DNA of 64,000 nt from Echinicola jeungdonensis. Lineage in GTDB: Bacteria; Bacteroidota; Bacteroidia; Cytophagales; Cyclobacteriaceae. Location of the stretch: the NCBI RefSeq assembly GCF_030409905.1, contig NZ_JAUFQT010000001.1:1200001-1264000 (forward strand), given 5' to 3'. A program made the position numbers and the translations under genes. Below are positions 54,687 through 62,477 of this stretch, in pieces (positions within the stretch are counted from its first letter, which is position 1; each line of letters opens with the position of its first letter). The notes beneath the pieces were generated by a model. The model was not told where the DNA came from, did no database searches, and saw nothing but the letters and a program-made list of their open reading frames with translations.

Positions 54687-56042
54687 TTACTTTTTCTGGT
54701 TTCTTCGCTTCATCTGGTTCCGGTTTTTCTTGGCCTTGCTATTTTTGTTTCCCCTTTTGGGTTTCTTGGGCTTATGAATATGGCTACTTACATGGGATTT
54801 TTTCTCATGGAAAGCCCCTTTGAAATCGGGGTCTGCCTTTCTTTTTTGATTATCAATCTCCCGTTCATAGCCTTGTTTTTCAGCAAATGGAGTAGGAGTA
54901 ATCTCTACCTCTTGGGGAATTTCTTCCTCCGGTACCTTCATGCGGATAATTTCCTCTATCCGTTCAAAATGGTATCCCTCAGCAGGATTAATAAAGGTAA
55001 TGGCCTCCCCTTCATTTTCTGCCCTTCCTGTCCGTCCAATCCGGTGGACATAGTCCTCATAAATCAAGGGGACATCAAAATTGATCACATGGCTGACCAT
55101 ACTGATATCCAATCCCCTGGCAGCAACATCAGTGGCCACCAAGATTCTCACCAATCCTGATTTAAAATCCTCCACTGAATTGATCCGCGTATTTTGCCCT
55201 TTGTTGGCATGAATTACCCGGATATCCCCCATCCCTTTCCTTTCCAGGTAATTATAAACTGATTCAGCATTTCTCCGGGATTTGGTAAAAACAATGACCC
55301 TTTTGACTTTCTCATCATTCAACAAATGGCAAAGAAGGTTGATTTTGGTCTTAATATTTGGGATAAAATATTTGCGCTGGGAAATAGTTTCGGCAGTAGT
55401 TGCCTGAAGGGCCACTTCCACCTTTTCCGGAAATTCCAGAAACTCCTCGGAAATCTTTTCTACCCTGCCAGAAAAAGTGGCTGAGAACAGCAGGTTTTGC
55501 CGCTTAACAGGAATTACTTCCAAAATGGCTCTGATCTGGGGCATGAAACCCATATCCATCATTTTGTCCGCCTCATCCATTACCATGGTCTTGATATTCC
55601 GGACAAATATTTCTCCTTTTTTGTAAAGGTCCATAAATCTACCCGGGGTCGCCACGACAATATCCACCCCTTCCTGCAATTTTTCGATCTGGGTTTTGGG
55701 TCCTACCCCACCATAAAGGCAGACGTAACGTAGGTCAGTATTTTTTCCCAGGAAGATGATAGCCTCTTCAATTTGCATTACTAACTCCCTTGTGGGGGCC
55801 AAAATTAGGGCCCTGGGGTGATTGCCTTGCGCATATTTTGCTTTCATCAAAAGCGGAAGCACATAGGCAGCAGTTTTACCGGTTCCAGTTTGAGCAATCC
55901 CTAGGACATCATTCCCTGCCAAAATCAGGGGAATGGCCTTTTCCTGGATCGGGGTGGGTTTTTCGTACCCCGCTTCACTGACAGCTTCCAAAAGCTGCTT
56001 ATTCAATTTAAATTTCTCAAAAGACTGCGGGGTATCGGACAT
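54687..56042 (-). CDS. DEAD-box RNA helicase, RhlE type
   Basis: 451 residues. Helicase motifs in order: Q motif KPTPIQEKAI, motif I AQTGTGKTAAY, Ia PTRELVMQI, II DEADKMMDMGF, III SATFS, and VI HRIGRTGR. The final 60 residues are strongly basic (KKPKRGNKNSKAKKNRNQMK), a usual RNA-binding tail. It unwinds RNA duplexes in ribosome assembly or RNA decay. It stands alone and diverges from dihydroorotase. Confidence 0.94.
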   Translation of the reverse strand: MSDTPQSFEKFKLNKQLLEAVSEAGYEKPTPIQEKAIPLILAGNDVLGIAQTGTGKTAAYVLPLLMKAKYAQGNHPRALILAPTRELVMQIEEAIIFLGKNTDLRYVCLYGGVGPKTQIEKLQEGVDIVVATPGRFMDLYKKGEIFVRNIKTMVMDEADKMMDMGFMPQIRAILEVIPVKRQNLLFSATFSGRVEKISEEFLEFPEKVEVALQATTAETISQRKYFIPNIKTKINLLCHLLNDEKVKRVIVFTKSRRNAESVYNYLERKGMGDIRVIHANKGQNTRINSVEDFKSGLVRILVATDVAARGLDISMVSHVINFDVPLIYEDYVHRIGRTGRAENEGEAITFINPAEGYHFERIEEIIRMKVPEEEIPQEVEITPTPFAEKQGYEREIDNQKRKADPDFKGAFHEKKSHVSSHIHKPKKPKRGNKNSKAKKNRNQMKRRNQKK

Positions 56043-56116
56043 GTTTTATTAATTTTAGCTTCCGGTTAAATAAAAGGATTAAAATTCACTTCAAAAAAAT
56101 CCACGAACAGCAAATT

Positions 56117-57469
56117 ATGATGAAGCGCATATTAATCACAGATGCAAATATAGTAAATGACGGTAAGATTACCCGTGGGGATGTTTTTATTAAAGATGGG
56201 TTAATTTTTATTGCCGGTGGAAACCTTAAAGAGTATGAAGCCGATATCACCATCGAAGCCAATGGTAAATACCTCCTCCCCGGCTTGATTGACGACCAAG
56301 TACACTTCCGCGAGCCCGGCTTGACCCATAAAGCAGAAATTTACACCGAAGCCAAAGCAGCAGTTGCCGGGGGGATCACATCCTTTATGGAAATGCCGAA
56401 TACCGTGCCCCAGTCCACTACTTTGGAGTTATTGGAAGAAAAATACAAAATAGCTTCTGAAAGATCCCTTGCCAACTACTCCTTTTACCTCGGAGCCACC
56501 AATGACAACCTTGAGGAAATCCTAAAAGCGGATCCTAATAATATTTGCGGGATAAAGGTTTTCCAAGGTTCCTCCACAGGCAATATGTTGGTGGATAATG
56601 AAGAAACCCTGGAAAAAATTTTCGCAGAATGTCCTTTACTGATTGCCACACACAGTGAAAACGATGATATCATCAAGGCCAATCTTGAAAAATACAAACA
56701 GAAGTACGGGGATGATATTCCGGTCAAATTCCACCCTAAAATCCGGTCTGAAGAAGCCTGCTATGATGCTTCCAAAAAAGTCGTGGACCTGGCCAGAAAA
56801 CATGGCACCAAGTTGCACATTCTTCATATCAGTACAGGAAAAGAAGTTCAGTTATTTGACAACACCCTTCCCTTGGAGCAAAAGCGGATTACAGCAGAAG
56901 CCTGTGTGCACCACCTGTGGTTTTCAGAAGAAGACTATGAGGAAAAAGGAACATTTATCAAATGGAACCCTGCAGTAAAAACCGCCAAAGATCGGGAAGA
57001 AATATTAGAAGGTGTATTGGATGATCATATAGATGTCATTGCTACTGATCATGCTCCCCACACCTTGGGGGAAAAGGACAACCCTTATACAAAAGCTCCC
57101 TCCGGTGGGCCTTTGGTTCAGCATTGCTTGGTGGCTTTACTGGAGATGTACCATGAAGGCAAAATCAGACTGGAAGACATTGTCCAAAAAACCAGTCACA
57201 ATGTGGCCACCTTGTTTGAGATTGAAAAAAGGGGCTTTATCCGGCCAAGTTATCATGCTGATTTGGTGTTAGTGGACCTGGAGGCTCCCTGGACAGTCAA
57301 CAGGGACAATATTATTTCTAAATGTGGTTGGTCTCCTTTTGAAGGGCAGACCTTCCGCTCAAGTATCACACATACAATAGTTTCCGGTCAATTGGTTTAT
57401 GAAAACGGGATCTTTAACGAAGACAAAATGGGTGAAAGGCTAAAATTTTCCAGAAAATTATCTGAGTAA
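56117..57469 (+). CDS. pyrC: Dihydroorotase, class I type
   Basis: 450 residues. Amidohydrolase motifs: LPGLIDDQVHFREPGLTHKA, GGITSFMEMPNT, ILHIST and ATDHAPHTLGEKDNPYTKAP. The first carries HxR rather than HxH, as in the Bacteroidota dihydroorotases, and ICGIKVFQGSSTG lies where the catalytic lysine would be. It cyclises carbamoyl-aspartate to dihydroorotate in pyrimidine synthesis; other amidohydrolase substrates (allantoin) are less likely. An internal MKRILI start at the second Met is equally possible. Confidence 0.88.
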   Translation: MMKRILITDANIVNDGKITRGDVFIKDGLIFIAGGNLKEYEADITIEANGKYLLPGLIDDQVHFREPGLTHKAEIYTEAKAAVAGGITSFMEMPNTVPQSTTLELLEEKYKIASERSLANYSFYLGATNDNLEEILKADPNNICGIKVFQGSSTGNMLVDNEETLEKIFAECPLLIATHSENDDIIKANLEKYKQKYGDDIPVKFHPKIRSEEACYDASKKVVDLARKHGTKLHILHISTGKEVQLFDNTLPLEQKRITAEACVHHLWFSEEDYEEKGTFIKWNPAVKTAKDREEILEGVLDDHIDVIATDHAPHTLGEKDNPYTKAPSGGPLVQHCLVALLEMYHEGKIRLEDIVQKTSHNVATLFEIEKRGFIRPSYHADLVLVDLEAPWTVNRDNIISKCGWSPFEGQTFRSSITHTIVSGQLVYENGIFNEDKMGERLKFSRKLSE

Positions 57470-57473
57470 TCTA

Positions 57474-57504
57474 TTGTTTTGAAATAAGCAGTATATTACA
57501 TTTG
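57474..57504 (+). promoter_or_regulatory. Promoter of tRNA-His
   Basis: TTG (57474-57476), 20-base spacer, TACATTTG (57497-57504). A TTTG at 57478 gives a 15-base spacer instead. Confidence 0.55.
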
Positions 57505-57544
57505 CAATCCAATCAGGAAAAAGTCCTGATAACAATTCAAAAAT

Positions 57545-57619
57545 GGTGATTGTAGCTCAGTTGGTTAGAGCGCTGGTTTGTGGCACCAGAGGTCGCCGGT
57601 TCGAATCCGGTCTTTCACC
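57545..57619 (+). tRNA. tRNA-His (GTG)
   Basis: 75 nt including the extra G-1 at 57545, which pairs with C73. Anticodon loop TTGTGGC gives GTG; the D arm is GCTC AGTTGGTTA GAGC and the T loop is TTCGAAT. As read, positions 5 and 6 of the acceptor stem face U with U (GTGATTG against CTTTCAC), so two mismatches are present. CCA is not encoded. Confidence 0.9.
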
Positions 57620-57621
57620 CG

Positions 57622-57650
57622 AAACCCCTCGCCCACCGAGGGGTTTTATT
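57622..57650 (+). terminator. Intrinsic terminator of tRNA-His
   Basis: AAACCCCTC / GAGGGGTTT stem with a 7-base loop, followed by TATTTTTAT. Confidence 0.85.
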
Positions 57651-57729
57651 TTTATCAGCCCAGAAGGAACCTAAATGGCATACATTTTGTAAAATTTGTT
57701 ATTGATCGAACCCTTAAACTAATTAGATA

Positions 57730-57879
57730 ATGTTTACATTATTCAAACCATCGCCAAGCTTCCCAAAAGTTAAACCTGTGAATTTAAAAAATATTCACAT
57801 GTATATGGTGAAGTTTGAAGAGTCCCTCAAGAATTTTGAGGAGGTTCAAAAAGAAAATATCAACTCTTATCCCCGATAG
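57730..57879 (+). CDS. Small hypothetical protein, 49 residues
   Basis: ATG at 57730, TAG at 57877-57879. Begins MFTLFKPSPSFPKVKPVNLK and ends with a mixed-charge helix-like segment (FEESLKNFEEVQKENINSYP). No signal peptide or membrane segment. Composition is protein-like. It could be a phylum-specific small protein; no family recognised. Confidence 0.4.
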   Translation: MFTLFKPSPSFPKVKPVNLKNIHMYMVKFEESLKNFEEVQKENINSYPR

Positions 57880-57908
57880 AATCAAGAGGGTCATAAAATC
57901 ATAACCTT

Positions 57909-57916
57909 TATTTTTG
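57909..57916 (+). promoter_or_regulatory. Possible -7 element of the alpha-glucan operon
   Basis: TATTTTTG fits TAnnTTTG, but no -33 element is seen. It would leave a leader of about 60 bases before 57984. Confidence 0.35.
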
Positions 57917-57983
57917 GTGCATTTATTTTTCTTTTAAGAGTATTGGAGTATTTTTATAAAGACGCAAACTTTAACATTACTCC

Positions 57984-59900
57984 ATGAGCTACATCCATTT
58001 TGACAAAACAGAATTAATCAACCTTAATTACTCCTTAGAAAAGGAAATCATTCGATCAAACAGGTCAGGGTCCTACACCAGCACCACCATCATTGGATGT
58101 AATACCCGGAAATATCATGGACTGCTAGTTGCCCCTCAGCCCCAGATTGACAGCCAACTCCATGTACTGCTTTCCACGGTTCATGAAACCGTCATTCAAA
58201 GAGGGGCAAGTTTTCATTTGGGCTTGACAAAATATCCAGGCCTATATTTCCCCCGGGGCCACAAATACTTGGAAGATTTCAGCTCTGAGCCCATCCCCCA
58301 ATTACTTTACAGGGTGGGCGGCGTCATGCTCAAAAAAGAATTAATCCTGGACAGCCATGCCGACAGGGTGATGGTCAAATACACCTTAATGGATGCCCAT
58401 TCTCCCACAACCCTTCAGATTAACCCATTTTTGGCTTTTAGAGGTTACCATAGCCTTAGCAAGGCAAATACCTTCGTGAATAAAAAATACAACCCCATCA
58501 ACCAGGGTGTTCAATTTCAATTATATGATGCTTACCAGCCCCTGTCCTTACAAATTTCCAAGGAAAATGAATTTGTACCCGTTCCAGATTGGCACTATAA
58601 CATAGAATATTTATGTGAAAAAGAACGTGGGTACGATTACCAAGAAGACCTATATGTACCCGGATATTTTGAATTTGATATCGAAAAAGGGGAATCCGTA
58701 ATTTTTTCCGCAGGCCTGGAAGAGGCAGACCCAAGCCTTTTGGCCTCTGCATTTGATGATGAAATCAGTCGAAGAATTCCCCGTAGCAATTTTGAAAACT
58801 GCCTCAAAAACTCGGCTGGGCAATTTATCGCCAGAAGAAACGGGGAAACCAGAGTTGTTGCCGGCTATCCCTGGTTTGGATGGTGGGGAAGGGATACTTT
58901 CATTGCCCTCCCAGGGCTAACTTTAGCCCAGGGAGACTCCGGAGCATTTTTGGAAGTAATGGACACCATGTCCAAAGACCTCCACGGAGCCTTGTTTCCC
59001 AATGTGGGCAGTGGAGTGGAAACCAATATGAAATCCCTGGATGCTCCCCTGTGGTATTTTTGGGCGTGGCAACAGTATGAAAAATTTACCAATGATCGAA
59101 AAACCATTACAGAAAAATACCTCCCCAAACTCCAAGGCATAATTGATGGCTTTATTAATGGCACAGATTATAACATTAAAGTTCAGGATAACGGGCTTTT
59201 GTTTGGAGGTCAAGAAGGGGTAGCCCTTACCTGGATGGATGCTGTGACCACCAATGGCCCGGTAACCCCAAGATCAGGTTGCCCTGTTGAAATCAATGCA
59301 CTCTGGTACAATGCCCTCTGTTATTTATTTGAACTTACCGGAGAACAAAAAATCGATGACCTTGCCCAAAAGGTCAAAGCAGCTTTTATTGAAAATTTTT
59401 GGGATGAAGAAAAACAATACCTGGCAGATGTCATTAAAAACGGTGCAAAAGACTGGTCCATCAGACCCAATATGGTCTTTGCCACTTCCCTACCCTACAG
59501 CCCTCTAGAAGATGAACAAAAAGCAGAAATACTAGAAACCATAAAACTTAATTTACTTACTCCCAGGGGTTTGAGAACTCTTCCTCCGGATGATCCCTCA
59601 TACAAGGGTTACTACCAGGGCAATCAATACCAAAGGGACAATGCTTATCACCAGGGTACCGTTTGGCCATGGTTATTAGGCCATTTTGTGGAAGGATATC
59701 TTAAAATCCACGGAAATGCAGGCAAACATATGGTGGAAAACCTGATCAAAGGTTTTGATGAAACCATGGCACAATACGGTGTGGGCACTATTGCCGAAAT
59801 ATACGATGGGGACCCTCCTCACCGACCCCAGGGCGCTATCTCTCAAGCCTGGAGCGTAGGGGAACTGTTACGAATCATGCATCTAGTCAAAAATCTTTAA
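57984..59900 (+). CDS. Glycogen debranching enzyme-like amylo-alpha-1,6-glucosidase
   Basis: 638 residues. An N-terminal GDE-type domain (LINLNYSLEKEIIRSNRSGS, STTIIGCNTRKYHGLLVA) is followed by an (alpha/alpha)6-barrel catalytic part with RVVAGYPWFGWWGRDTFIAL and the closing AYHQGTVWPWLLGHF. It hydrolyses alpha-1,6 branches. It is the first of three genes with 12- and 3-base gaps; the partners are a GT4-type transferase and a GH57 enzyme, together an alpha-glucan handling unit. No transport or regulatory gene is in the unit. Confidence 0.9.
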   Translation: MSYIHFDKTELINLNYSLEKEIIRSNRSGSYTSTTIIGCNTRKYHGLLVAPQPQIDSQLHVLLSTVHETVIQRGASFHLGLTKYPGLYFPRGHKYLEDFSSEPIPQLLYRVGGVMLKKELILDSHADRVMVKYTLMDAHSPTTLQINPFLAFRGYHSLSKANTFVNKKYNPINQGVQFQLYDAYQPLSLQISKENEFVPVPDWHYNIEYLCEKERGYDYQEDLYVPGYFEFDIEKGESVIFSAGLEEADPSLLASAFDDEISRRIPRSNFENCLKNSAGQFIARRNGETRVVAGYPWFGWWGRDTFIALPGLTLAQGDSGAFLEVMDTMSKDLHGALFPNVGSGVETNMKSLDAPLWYFWAWQQYEKFTNDRKTITEKYLPKLQGIIDGFINGTDYNIKVQDNGLLFGGQEGVALTWMDAVTTNGPVTPRSGCPVEINALWYNALCYLFELTGEQKIDDLAQKVKAAFIENFWDEEKQYLADVIKNGAKDWSIRPNMVFATSLPYSPLEDEQKAEILETIKLNLLTPRGLRTLPPDDPSYKGYYQGNQYQRDNAYHQGTVWPWLLGHFVEGYLKIHGNAGKHMVENLIKGFDETMAQYGVGTIAEIYDGDPPHRPQGAISQAWSVGELLRIMHLVKNL

Positions 59901-59912
59901 CCAATATTTTTA

Positions 59913-61193
59913 ATGAAGGTATTAATGTTTGGGTGGGAATTTCCACCACATATTTCAGGTGGATTGGGTACTGCCTGCTATGGATTACTAAAAGGAATGG
60001 CACAATATAACCATGAGATTATTTTTGTGGTACCCAAACTGTGGGGCGATGAAGATCTCTTGGCTGATTTTGTAAGTGCCAGTGATGTTCAAATCGATTA
60101 CAGGGAAAAAAAGTTTAAAGAAATCTGGGAACAGCTTACCTACCTTGAAGTCAGCTCCTTTCTTGTTCCCTATCTTGGCCCGGAGGAATTTGCCAAATAT
60201 TCCGATGCCAGTATTCATGACCGAACTGACGTAGCCGAAAGTATTTTTGCCAATAAGTTTTCCTTTAGCGGGAAATACGGCATTGACCTGATCATGGAAG
60301 TTTCCCGTTACGCACTTGTCGCTGGGCAAATTGCCAAAAACAAGGAGCATGACATCATCCATGCACACGATTGGCTTTCCTTTCCCGCGGGAATTGCTGC
60401 CAAGAAAGTTAGTGGAAAACCACTGATCGTCCATGTCCACGCCACCGAATTTGACAGGTCAGGTGAGCATGTCAATCAGAAAGTTTATGAAATTGAAAAG
60501 TCAGGCATGGAAGCTGCCGATAAAATTATCGCCGTCAGCAACCTGACAAAAAAAATAATCGTCGAAAAATACGGTATTCCCGCAGAAAAGGTAAATGTCA
60601 TCCACAATGCCGTTTTGGATGTCAGTATCACCCAAAACAATGCAAGAAAAAATGTTCCGGAAAAAATAGTTACCTTTTTGGGAAGAATCACCTTTCAAAA
60701 AGGTCCAGAATATTTTATTGAAGCTGCCAATAAAGTACTCCAAAGAGATAACAATGTCCGTTTTGTCATGGCAGGATCGGGAGATTTGCTTAACCGGATG
60801 ATAGACAGAGTGGCGGAATTACGTATTGCAACCAAATTTCATTTTACCGGATTTTTGAAAGGAAATGATGTGGACCAGATGTTTGCAATCAGTGATGTTT
60901 ATGTAATGCCTTCTGTATCCGAACCTTTTGGGATATCCCCATTAGAAGCAGTAAGGCATAATACCCCTGTAATCATTTCCAAACAATCCGGGGTGTCTGA
61001 GGTGTTAAACAACGCACTAAAAATTGATTTCTGGGACATTGATGCCATGGCTGATTCCATCTTTGCACTTCTCCATTATAAAGGTATCAATCAGATGTTC
61101 CGTCACCTTGGCACCGAAGAACTCAAGCGACTAAAATGGGAACATGTCGCTGAGAAAATATTTAACCTCTATCATCAAACCATAAACAATTAA
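59913..61193 (+). CDS. Glycosyltransferase family 4 (glycogen/starch-synthase-like fold)
   Basis: 426 residues. GT-B fold: N-terminal VLMFGWEFPPHISGGLGTAC, the HDWLSFPAG and HVHATEFDRSG blocks, then KIVTFLGRITFQKGPEYFIE and the nucleotide-sugar motif SVSEPFGISPLEAV with its two Glu. The G-G-L-G loop near the N-terminus resembles glycogen synthase. In this operon it likely builds an alpha-glucan or related polymer; donor and acceptor are not determined. The next gene begins 3 bases after its stop. Confidence 0.9.
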   Translation: MKVLMFGWEFPPHISGGLGTACYGLLKGMAQYNHEIIFVVPKLWGDEDLLADFVSASDVQIDYREKKFKEIWEQLTYLEVSSFLVPYLGPEEFAKYSDASIHDRTDVAESIFANKFSFSGKYGIDLIMEVSRYALVAGQIAKNKEHDIIHAHDWLSFPAGIAAKKVSGKPLIVHVHATEFDRSGEHVNQKVYEIEKSGMEAADKIIAVSNLTKKIIVEKYGIPAEKVNVIHNAVLDVSITQNNARKNVPEKIVTFLGRITFQKGPEYFIEAANKVLQRDNNVRFVMAGSGDLLNRMIDRVAELRIATKFHFTGFLKGNDVDQMFAISDVYVMPSVSEPFGISPLEAVRHNTPVIISKQSGVSEVLNNALKIDFWDIDAMADSIFALLHYKGINQMFRHLGTEELKRLKWEHVAEKIFNLYHQTINN

Positions 61194-61196
61194 ATT

Positions 61197-62432
61197 ATGA
61201 GAACCATTTGTTTTTATTTCCAAGTTCATCAACCCTACAGGCTCAAGCCTTACCGGTTCTTTGATATAGGGGAAGACCATCATTATTGGGATGAATTTGC
61301 TAACAAAAATATCATGAGAAAGGTAGCCGAAAAATGCTACCTCCCTATGAATCATTTGCTCCTTGAACTGATCAATAAATACCAAGGGCAGTTCAAAGTA
61401 AGCTTTTCCATTTCAGGAACCTTTATGGACCAAATGGAAGCCTATGCCCCCGATGTACTGGAAAGTTTCCAAAAACTGGTCGATACCGGAAATGCAGAAC
61501 TCCTAAATGAAACTTATGCCCATGCTCTTGCGGCCTTAAAGAGCAAAAATGAATTCCAGGACATGGTGCGGAAACAACAAGAAAAAGTAAAAGCCTTGTT
61601 CAATGGATATACCCCTAAAGTATTCCGGAATACGGAGTTGATCTATTCCGATGAGATCGGTGCCATGGTAGCTGAGATGGGGTATAAAGCTATTCTTACG
61701 GAAGGAGCCAAACATATTTTGGGCTGGAAAAGCCCTAATTATGTGTACTGCAATGCCATTGATCCTAAACTAAAAGTTTTGCTAAAAAATTTCCGGCTAA
61801 GTGATGATATTGCTTTCCGGTTTGGAGAAAAGGGCTGGGCAGATTGGCCATTGACTACAGACAAATTTGTCAATTGGATCAACCAAATCCCTCAGGAAGA
61901 AGAGGTAATCAACCTCTTTATGGACTATGAAACTTTCGGTGAGCACCAGTGGGAGGAAAGTGGAATATTTGAATTTATGCGCCACCTGCCAGAAGCCGTA
62001 TTCAGTAAATCCAATTTCACGTTTTCTACCCCTTCTGAGGTAGCAGCTAATATTGCCCCTGTTGGGAAAATCCATGTCCCCGTACCCATATCCTGGGCTG
62101 ATGAGGAAAGGGATTTGACAGCCTGGCTAGGCAATGACCTTCAGGATGAAGCTTTTGACCGTTTGTACGAACTGGAAGATATGGTAAACAGGTCCTCAGA
62201 TCCCCTAATCCAGCGGGACTGGAAATACTTACAGACCAGTGATCATTTCTATTATATGTGTACCAAATTCTTCTCTGATGGTGATATTCACGCCTATTTC
62301 AGCCCCTACGAAAGTCCATATGAGGCCTTTATCAACTATATGAATGTTCTGAGTGACTTTATGCTAAGGCTAAAAAAGGACCAGGAAGACCGATTGATAG
62401 AGGAGGGTGAGGATAAAAGAACCACTGCTTGA
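61197..62432 (+). CDS. GH57-family alpha-glucan-acting glycosidase
   Basis: 411 residues. The HQP block at the N-terminus (FYFQVHQPYRLKPYRFFDIG), then LLNETYAHALAALKSK, VFRNTELIYSDEIGAMVAEM (contains the expected nucleophile Glu) and FMDYETFGEHQWEESGIFEF (candidate acid/base Asp). GH57 includes alpha-amylases, 4-alpha-glucanotransferases and branching enzymes. The operon context suggests maltodextrin or glycogen processing in the cytoplasm (no signal peptide). A terminator at 62449-62475 follows. Confidence 0.9.
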   Translation: MRTICFYFQVHQPYRLKPYRFFDIGEDHHYWDEFANKNIMRKVAEKCYLPMNHLLLELINKYQGQFKVSFSISGTFMDQMEAYAPDVLESFQKLVDTGNAELLNETYAHALAALKSKNEFQDMVRKQQEKVKALFNGYTPKVFRNTELIYSDEIGAMVAEMGYKAILTEGAKHILGWKSPNYVYCNAIDPKLKVLLKNFRLSDDIAFRFGEKGWADWPLTTDKFVNWINQIPQEEEVINLFMDYETFGEHQWEESGIFEFMRHLPEAVFSKSNFTFSTPSEVAANIAPVGKIHVPVPISWADEERDLTAWLGNDLQDEAFDRLYELEDMVNRSSDPLIQRDWKYLQTSDHFYYMCTKFFSDGDIHAYFSPYESPYEAFINYMNVLSDFMLRLKKDQEDRLIEEGEDKRTTA

Positions 62433-62448
62433 ACAAAAAAATAAATAA

Positions 62449-62475
62449 AAATCCCCGGGGATTTCCCGGGGATTT
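62449..62475. terminator. Bidirectional intrinsic terminator
   Basis: AAATCCCCGGG / CCCGGGGATTT 11-bp stem, with an A-rich flank before and a T-run after. It stops the GH57 operon and clpB. Confidence 0.85.
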
Positions 62476-62477
62476 TT

